41,695 nt of DNA from an uncultured Clostridia bacterium (GTDB lineage: Bacteria; Bacillota; Clostridia; Oscillospirales; Acutalibacteraceae), in NCBI GenBank assembly GCA_944380675.1, contig CALWIH010000009.1, positions 1-41,695 of the forward strand, written 5' to 3'. Below the pieces are notes generated by a model. It was given only the letters and a program-made list of their open reading frames with translations. It was not told where the DNA came from and searched no databases. Made by a program: the position numbers and the translations under genes. Below, one piece after another: positions 34,953 to 41,695 of this stretch (positions are counted from its first letter, which is position 1; every line of letters begins with the position of its first letter).

Positions 34953-36383
34953 ATGGTAACCAATTACGAATCCCCGCTGTCCTCACGCTACGCCGACGAC
35001 GAGATGAAATATCTTTTTTCGGCTGAGAAGAAGTTCCGCACCTGGCGCCGCCTTTGGGTCGCGCTGGCGCAGGCGGAGCATGAGCTCGGCCTCCCCGTGA
35101 CGCAGGAGCAGATTGACGAGCTTGTCCGGTATCAGGACGACATCAATTACGACGTCGCCCAGGCGCGGGAGAAGGAGGTTCGCCACGACGTGATGTCGCA
35201 CGTCTACGCGTACGGCGTCCAGTGCCCGAAGGCCAAGCCGATCATCCACCTCGGCGCGACCTCCTGCTACGTCGGCGACAACACCGACATCATCATCATG
35301 ACGGAGGCGCTGCGCGTCGTGCGGAAGAAGCTCGTCCTCGTTATCCGCGCCCTCGCACGCTTTGCGGAGCAGCAGAAGGATCAGCCGACGCTCGCCTTCA
35401 CGCACTTCCAGCCCGCCCAGCCGACAACGGTCGGCAAGCGCGCCACGCTCTGGATTCAGGATCTCCTCATGGATCTCGAGGACGTCGAGTACCAGCTTTC
35501 AAAGGCGAAGCTTCTCGGCTCGAAGGGCACCACCGGAACGCAGGCGAGCTTCCTCGAGCTGTTTGACGGCGATTACGCCAAGGTGCGCGAGCTCGACCGC
35601 AAGATTGCGGAGAAGATGGGCTACTCCGCGTGCTTCGCCGTTTCCGGCCAGACGTATTCGAGAAAGCTTGACAGCCAGATCCTCTCCGTCCTCAGCGGGA
35701 TTGCGCAGAGCGCGGCGAAGTTCTCGAACGACATCCGTCTGCTCCAGCACCTCAAGGAGGTCGAGGAGCCCTTCGAGAAGAACCAGATCGGTTCCTCCGC
35801 AATGGCGTACAAGCGCAATCCGATGCGCACGGAGCGCATGGCGTCCCTTGCTCGCTACGTCATCGCGGACAGCCTCAACCCGGCTCTGACGGCCTCCACC
35901 CAGTGGTTCGAGAGAACGCTTGACGATTCCGCCAACAAGCGCATCAGCGTGCCGGAGGCGTTCCTTGCCGTCGATGCTATCCTCAATCTCTACCGCAACG
36001 TCACCGACGGCCTCGTCGTCTACCCGAAGGTCATGGAGCAGCGTCTCCGCCGCGAGCTTCCGTTCATGGCGACGGAGAATATCATGATGGACGCCGTCAA
36101 GCGCGGCGGCGATCGCCAGCAGCTCCATGAGAAGATCCGCGTCCACTCGATGGCGGCGTCGCGCGTCGTCAAGGAGGAGGGCGGCGAGAACGATCTCCTC
36201 GAGCGCATCGCGGGCGACCCCGCCTTCGGCGTGACGCTCCCCGAGCTTGAGGCGATGATGGAGCCCTCCCGCTACGTCGGCTGCGCGCCGATGCAGACGG
36301 CGGACTTCCTCGCCGAGGTCGTGCGTCCCGTGCTCGCCCGCTATGAGGCGCTGCCGGAGGAGACGCCGGAAATCAACGTGTAA
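34953..36383 (+). CDS. purB: Adenylosuccinate lyase
   Basis: 476 residues of the fumarase/aspartase superfamily. NYESPLSSRYADDEM at the start, the IHLGATSCYVGDNTD region, FTHFQPAQPTTVGKRA and the signature SSAMAYKRNPMRTE are typical of PurB. It cleaves SAICAR and adenylosuccinate with release of fumarate. The ATG at 34953 has GGAG 10 bases upstream; a longer frame back to 34857 would cross the terminator and is rejected. purA follows. Confidence 0.96.
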   Translation: MVTNYESPLSSRYADDEMKYLFSAEKKFRTWRRLWVALAQAEHELGLPVTQEQIDELVRYQDDINYDVAQAREKEVRHDVMSHVYAYGVQCPKAKPIIHLGATSCYVGDNTDIIIMTEALRVVRKKLVLVIRALARFAEQQKDQPTLAFTHFQPAQPTTVGKRATLWIQDLLMDLEDVEYQLSKAKLLGSKGTTGTQASFLELFDGDYAKVRELDRKIAEKMGYSACFAVSGQTYSRKLDSQILSVLSGIAQSAAKFSNDIRLLQHLKEVEEPFEKNQIGSSAMAYKRNPMRTERMASLARYVIADSLNPALTASTQWFERTLDDSANKRISVPEAFLAVDAILNLYRNVTDGLVVYPKVMEQRLRRELPFMATENIMMDAVKRGGDRQQLHEKIRVHSMAASRVVKEEGGENDLLERIAGDPAFGVTLPELEAMMEPSRYVGCAPMQTADFLAEVVRPVLARYEALPEETPEINV

Positions 36384-36499
36384 GCCGTGCCGGGCGGAGA
36401 GGGGGCTGCAGTCCGCTTTTCGCCGGGCTTCATCCAGCCGCGGACAGGCACAGGCACACCGCGGCCGACATAATGTGAAAGGAATCAGGTGCTTTCAGT

Positions 36500-37777
36500 A
36501 TGGTAACTGCTATCGTTGGCGCCAATTGGGGCGACGAAGGAAAAGGAAAAATCACAGACGTCAAGGCGGCGCAGTCCGATATCGTCATCCGGTATCAGGG
36601 CGGCAGCAACGCGGGTCACACGATTGTCAACCCGTACGGCAAATTTGCGCTTCATCAGCTTCCCTCGGGCGTTTTTCACAGCCACATTGTCAACATCATC
36701 GGCAACGGCGTCGCCCTGAGCCCGGAAAAGCTTGTCGCGGAGCTCAAGTCTCTCGAGGATCGCGGCGTGCCGAAGCCGAACGTGATCGTCAGCAACCGCG
36801 CGCAGGTGGTCATGCCGTATCACGTGGCGTTTGATACGCTCGAGGAGGCTCGTCTCTCCTCGAAGTCGTTCGGCTCCACCCGGTCCGGCATTGCGCCGTT
36901 CTACGCCGACAAATTCTCGAAGATCGGCTTTCAGGTCAGCGAGCTCTTTGAGGACGAAGCCACGCTCCGCGACCGCATCGAGCGGATGCTTGCAATCAAA
37001 AATACGCTTCTCGTCCATCTGTATGGGCAGAAGCCGCTCACGGTCGACGAGGTTTTCGAGAAGCTGATGGAGTACAAGGAGATGCTCGCGCCGTACGCGG
37101 CCGACACCTTCTCCATCCTGCACGACGCCGTAAAGGAGGGCAAGCATATTCTCCTCGAGGGTCAGCTTGGTTCGCTCAAGGATCCGGATTTCGGCATCTA
37201 CCCGATGGTGACCTCGAGCTCCACGCTCGCGGGCTACGGCGCTGTCGGAGCCGGTTTGCCGCCGTATGAAATCAAGGAAATCATCACCGTCGTCAAGGCG
37301 TACTCGAGTGCCGTCGGCGCGGGTGAATTCGTCAGCGAAATTTTCGGCGAGGAAGCGGATGAGCTTCGCCGCCGCGGCGGAGACGGCGGCGAGTACGGCG
37401 CGACCACGGGCCGCCCGCGCCGTATGGGCTGGCTCGACCTTGTGGCCACCCGCTACGGCTGCCAGGCGCAGGGTACGACCGCCGTCGCGATGACGGTGCT
37501 CGACGCCCTCGGCTACCTCGACGAGATCCCCGTGTGCGTGGCCTACGAGCTCGACGGCAAGAAGATCGACTACTTCCCGCCGACGTGCGACCTCAAACGC
37601 TGCAAGCCGGTGCTCAAGACAATGCCAGGATGGAAATGCGACATTCGCGGCATCCGCGAGTACGGCAAGCTTCCGGAAAACACCCGCCGCTATATTGAGT
37701 TCGCCGAGCAGCAGATCGGCTTCCCCGTGACGATGGTCTCGAACGGGCCGGCGCGCGACGACATCATTTACCGCTGA
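36500..37777 (+). CDS. purA: Adenylosuccinate synthetase
   Basis: 425 residues. The GTP loop NWGDEGKGK gives catalytic D12, and NAGHT gives H40; GTTTGRPRRMGWLD-type and TCDLKR segments follow in order. It makes adenylosuccinate from IMP, aspartate and GTP, the first step to AMP. The ribosome site AAAGGAA is 15 bases upstream, which is long. The 116-base gap after purB carries a CCGCGG inverted repeat and only a weak CATAAT -10 (36469-36474), so co-transcription with purB is likely. Confidence 0.96.
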   Translation: MVTAIVGANWGDEGKGKITDVKAAQSDIVIRYQGGSNAGHTIVNPYGKFALHQLPSGVFHSHIVNIIGNGVALSPEKLVAELKSLEDRGVPKPNVIVSNRAQVVMPYHVAFDTLEEARLSSKSFGSTRSGIAPFYADKFSKIGFQVSELFEDEATLRDRIERMLAIKNTLLVHLYGQKPLTVDEVFEKLMEYKEMLAPYAADTFSILHDAVKEGKHILLEGQLGSLKDPDFGIYPMVTSSSTLAGYGAVGAGLPPYEIKEIITVVKAYSSAVGAGEFVSEIFGEEADELRRRGGDGGEYGATTGRPRRMGWLDLVATRYGCQAQGTTAVAMTVLDALGYLDEIPVCVAYELDGKKIDYFPPTCDLKRCKPVLKTMPGWKCDIRGIREYGKLPENTRRYIEFAEQQIGFPVTMVSNGPARDDIIYR

Positions 37778-37807
37778 GGAGCAGTTCCAGGAAGGAGCCA
37801 GAGAACT

Positions 37808-39634
37808 ATGTGTGGTATTGTAGGATACGCAGGCGAGGTGCAGGCGGCTCCCGTCCTTTTGGGCGGGCTTGAGAAGCTGGAGTACCGCGGCTACGATTCG
37901 GCAGGAATGGCAATCTACGATGGGGAGGCCATCCATGTGGCGAAGGCGAAGGGCCGTCTGCAGGTGCTTCGTGAGCTGACGAAGGACGGCTCCCTGATTC
38001 CGGGCGTTATCGGAATCGGTCATACGAGATGGGCGACGCACGGCGCGCCCTCCGATATCAATTCCCATCCGCAGGTGAGCGATTCCGGAAAGTTTGCCGT
38101 GGTGCACAACGGTATCATCGAAAATTATCTCCAGCTCAAGGAAATGCTGATGAAGAAGGGCGTCGCCTTTGTGTCCGAGACGGATACGGAGGTCGTGGCT
38201 CAGCTGCTTGAGTATTACTACAAGGGAGACATCATCGACGCGGTGATTCAGGTGCTTCGCCGTGTGGAGGGCTCGTATGCTCTCGGCGTCCTGTGCGAGG
38301 ACGCGCCGGATCAGATCGTCGCCGTCCGCAAGGACAGCCCGCTCATTGTCGGTCTCGGGAAGGGGGAGAACTTCATCGCCTCCGACGTTCCCGCGATTCT
38401 CAGCCGTACGCGAGACATTTACCGCCTCAACGACAATGAGATTGTCGTCCTGAAGAAGGACTCCGTGCGGGTACTCAATATGGATAAGGAGCCGATTGAG
38501 AAGGAAGTCTCCCACATCGACTGGGACGTTTCCGCCGCGGAAAAGGGCGGCTACGAGCATTTCATGGCCAAGGAGATCATGGAGCAGCCCAAGGCGGTGC
38601 GCGACACCGTGTCCCCGCGCCTGCGCGGCGGCCGCGTGGTCTTTGACGAGATCTCCCTGACGCCGGAGCAGATCCGCGCGTTCCGCAAAATCTATATTGT
38701 GGCCTGCGGCTCCGCGTATCACGTCGGCGTAGTCGCGAAGTATGTCCTCGAGCAGACGACGCGCGTTCCCGTGGAGGTGGACGTCGCTTCCGAATTCCGC
38801 TACCGCCAGCCGATCCTCGGCCCTGATACGCTCGTCCTCGTCATCAGCCAGTCCGGCGAGACGGCCGACACGCTGGCCGCTCTGCGCGAGGCCAAGCGCC
38901 TCGGCGCGTATACGCTCTCGATTGTCAACGTGGTGGGCAGCACCATCGCGAATGAGTCCGACGACGTCATCTACACCTGGGCGGGCCCGGAGATCGCTGT
39001 CGCCACGACGAAGGCGTACAGCACCCAGCTCGCCGTCGTTTACCTGCTGACGCTTTATCTCGCCGACCTGCTCGGCGCCCTGACGCCGCAGCAGTACGCG
39101 GCGTATATTGAGGAGCTCACCGCGCTGCCGGAGAAGATGGAGGCCATCCTGAACAACCGCGCGATCATCCAGTATCTCGCGTCGAAGTTCTTCAATGTGC
39201 GCGACGTGTTCTTCATCGGCCGGAACCTTGACTACGCGATGTCGCTCGAGGGCTCGCTCAAGCTCAAGGAGATCTCCTACATCCACTCGGACGCATACGC
39301 GGCTGGAGAGCTCAAGCACGGGACCATCAGCCTTGTGGAGGACGGCACGCTCGTCGTCGCCCTCGCGACGCAGAAGCGGCTGTTTGACAAGATGATGAGC
39401 AATGTCCGCGAGGTCAAGACGCGCGGCGCCGTCGTCCTCGGCGTCACAACCTCGTCGCAGCGCCAGATCGAGAAGGAGGCGGACCACGTCTTCTACATTC
39501 CCGACTGCTGCCCGATGATGCTTCCGTCTCTCTCCGTCATTCCGCTGCAGCTCTTTGCCTACTATGTCTCCTCGATGAAGGGCTGCGATATCGATAAGCC
39601 GAGAAATCTCGCGAAATCCGTCACCGTGGAGTGA
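37808..39634 (+). CDS. glmS: Glutamine-fructose-6-phosphate aminotransferase (isomerizing)
   Basis: 608 residues. The N-terminal glutaminase domain begins MCGIVGYAG with nucleophile C2; two SIS sugar-isomerase domains follow ([13 protein letters not shown] and [23 protein letters not shown]), ending in KSVTVE. It makes glucosamine-6-phosphate for the cell wall. Only 30 bases separate it from purA, so no glmS ribozyme, the usual Firmicutes control, can precede it. The ATG follows AAGGAG. Confidence 0.97.
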   Translation: MCGIVGYAGEVQAAPVLLGGLEKLEYRGYDSAGMAIYDGEAIHVAKAKGRLQVLRELTKDGSLIPGVIGIGHTRWATHGAPSDINSHPQVSDSGKFAVVHNGIIENYLQLKEMLMKKGVAFVSETDTEVVAQLLEYYYKGDIIDAVIQVLRRVEGSYALGVLCEDAPDQIVAVRKDSPLIVGLGKGENFIASDVPAILSRTRDIYRLNDNEIVVLKKDSVRVLNMDKEPIEKEVSHIDWDVSAAEKGGYEHFMAKEIMEQPKAVRDTVSPRLRGGRVVFDEISLTPEQIRAFRKIYIVACGSAYHVGVVAKYVLEQTTRVPVEVDVASEFRYRQPILGPDTLVLVISQSGETADTLAALREAKRLGAYTLSIVNVVGSTIANESDDVIYTWAGPEIAVATTKAYSTQLAVVYLLTLYLADLLGALTPQQYAAYIEELTALPEKMEAILNNRAIIQYLASKFFNVRDVFFIGRNLDYAMSLEGSLKLKEISYIHSDAYAAGELKHGTISLVEDGTLVVALATQKRLFDKMMSNVREVKTRGAVVLGVTTSSQRQIEKEADHVFYIPDCCPMMLPSLSVIPLQLFAYYVSSMKGCDIDKPRNLAKSVTVE

Positions 39635-39671
39635 GGCGCTTTTTGGAATTCTCAAGTTTCGGAGGAACAGT

Positions 39672-41204
<1,533 letters not shown>

Positions 41205-41272
41205 GCAAAAAGTGAATATGAGGGCCCGAAAACCCTTGAAAACACTGACTTTTTGATTTTCAAATTCCCCAT

Positions 41273-41292
41273 TTGATAGCAGATTGATAGCA
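41273..41292 (+). repeat. Tandem TTGATAGCA direct repeats
   Basis: TTGATAGCA at 41273-41281 and 41284-41292, 11 bp apart, between guaA and the integrase gene. Position and spacing suit arm-type binding sites for the integrase. Confidence 0.5.
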
Positions 41293-41381
41293 CTCGCTAA
41301 ATTCCGATTTAACTATCTAATCCTCAAAAACCATTGATTTTTCAAGGCTTCACGCCTGTTTTTCATTCAAACCTTATCTGT

Positions 41382-41430
41382 TTGCCCTTGTTTTTGCCCT
41401 TACGAGCCGAAACAAGGGCAACTTTTTATT
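41382..41430 (+). terminator. Intrinsic terminator downstream of guaA
   Basis: Perfect 12-bp stem TTGCCCTTGTTT/AAACAAGGGCAA (41382-41393 with 41410-41421), 16-base loop, then CTTTTTATT. It is oriented to stop transcription from guaA entering the integrase gene, and overlaps the integrase stop codon. Confidence 0.85.
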
Positions 41431-41695
41431 CCCCGCCGACCACCTTATCCAGCAGCCTTGCGGAAGTGCGCTTCGCTTCCCTTGTAGAGTGAGCGTAGAT
41501 GTTCATTGTGGTACTGACATCGGAGTGTCCGAGAAGTTCCTGCACATCTTTCGGCTTTGCGCCGCCGGAAAGCAGATTGCTTGTGTAGGTGTGACGGAGC
41601 GTGTGGAAATGGAAATCTTCAAGCCCTTTCACTTTCTTCTTTGCCGCCCTGCACATAATCCCTACCGTACTCGGCGCTTCATACGCCCCGTCTGC
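41426..41695 (-). CDS. Tyrosine-type site-specific integrase, C-terminal part
   Basis: 89 residues, open to the window edge, on the minus strand. The catalytic domain end is clear: [16 protein letters not shown] (His-x-x-Arg box), VQELLGHSD (second His) and STTMNIYAH with the nucleophilic tyrosine. It is close to Tn916/phage-type integrases of Firmicutes. It lies 221 bases from guaA, in the orientation usual for an integrase next to its attachment site. Its N-terminal arm and core-binding domains are outside the window. Confidence 0.93.
   Translation of the reverse strand, partial: ADGAYEAPSTVGIMCRAAKKKVKGLEDFHFHTLRHTYTSNLLSGGAKPKDVQELLGHSDVSTTMNIYAHSTREAKRTSARLLDKVVGGE

Larger units (their letters stand above)
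41205..41695. mobile_element. Edge of an element integrated at guaA (partial)
   Basis: From the guaA stop onward the sequence becomes AT-rich, unlike the preceding 41 kb. It holds direct repeats, inverted repeats (CCTTGAAAA at 41234-41242 and TTTTCAAGG at 41339-41347), a terminator and the end of an integrase gene pointing toward guaA. The type (integrative conjugative element, prophage or island) cannot be told. Confidence 0.72.

Noticed and set aside
37778-37807. glmS ribozyme
   Set aside because: Only 30 bases lie between purA and glmS, too few for the ribozyme, and no core sequence is seen.

Overview
The window is a GC-rich chromosomal segment from a member of the Firmicutes, most likely a clostridial (Oscillospiraceae/Ruminococcaceae-like) anaerobe. 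The evidence is the conserved yabM-yabN-yabO-yabP-yabQ-divIC-yabR sporulation and division cluster, long-form HPF, a GSI-alpha glutamine synthetase, a PurO-type IMP cyclohydrolase beside a stand-alone AICAR transformylase, and a flavin reductase-rubredoxin fusion. Almost every gene is housekeeping. I see no CRISPR array, rRNA, tRNA or intact insertion sequence.

Layout. 1-3.3 kb: 3' part of a type IIA topoisomerase B subunit and its A subunit. 3.5-7.6 kb: a sodium/solute symporter, secG and rnr. 7.6-13.4 kb: a PHP-family histidinol phosphatase, then the sporulation/division cluster (SpoVB-like flippase, MazG, HU, RqcP/YabO, YabP, YabQ, DivIC-like, YabR-like). 13.4-16.1 kb: an amidohydrolase, a fumarase alpha subunit without its beta partner in the window, and hpf. 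16.2-18.2 kb: a GntR regulator-ABC exporter operon with a clear operator. 18.4-19.8 kb: an NfeD-slipin membrane pair. 19.9-27 kb: a purine operon (purE-purM-purN-IMP cyclohydrolase-AICAR transformylase-purD) behind a structured leader with a terminator, then glyA. 27-30.6 kb: rarA, the flavoprotein-rubredoxin and a uracil/xanthine permease. 30.7-34.6 kb: divergent gdhA and glnA, then dapF. 34.9-41.2 kb: purB, purA, glmS and guaA. From 41.2 kb the base composition drops and the C-terminal end of a tyrosine integrase appears on the minus strand. This is the edge of an element integrated at the 3' end of guaA.

How the genes work together. Purine synthesis dominates: purE, M, N, D, the two terminal steps and glyA (one-carbon supply) form one block, and purB, purA and guaA another. 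gdhA, glnA and glmS link ammonia and glutamine to amino sugars and nucleotides. The yab cluster ties spore-coat or cortex genes to division and ribosome quality control.

The most interesting material is non-coding: the purE leader (competing hairpins, a 19-codon leader ORF and an intrinsic terminator), a short attenuator-like leader before glnA, a structured region before purB, a sigma-E-like promoter before yabP, and the guaA attachment junction with its abrupt codon-usage change. I found no wholly new protein system. All assignments come from reading the sequence; no database search was run.
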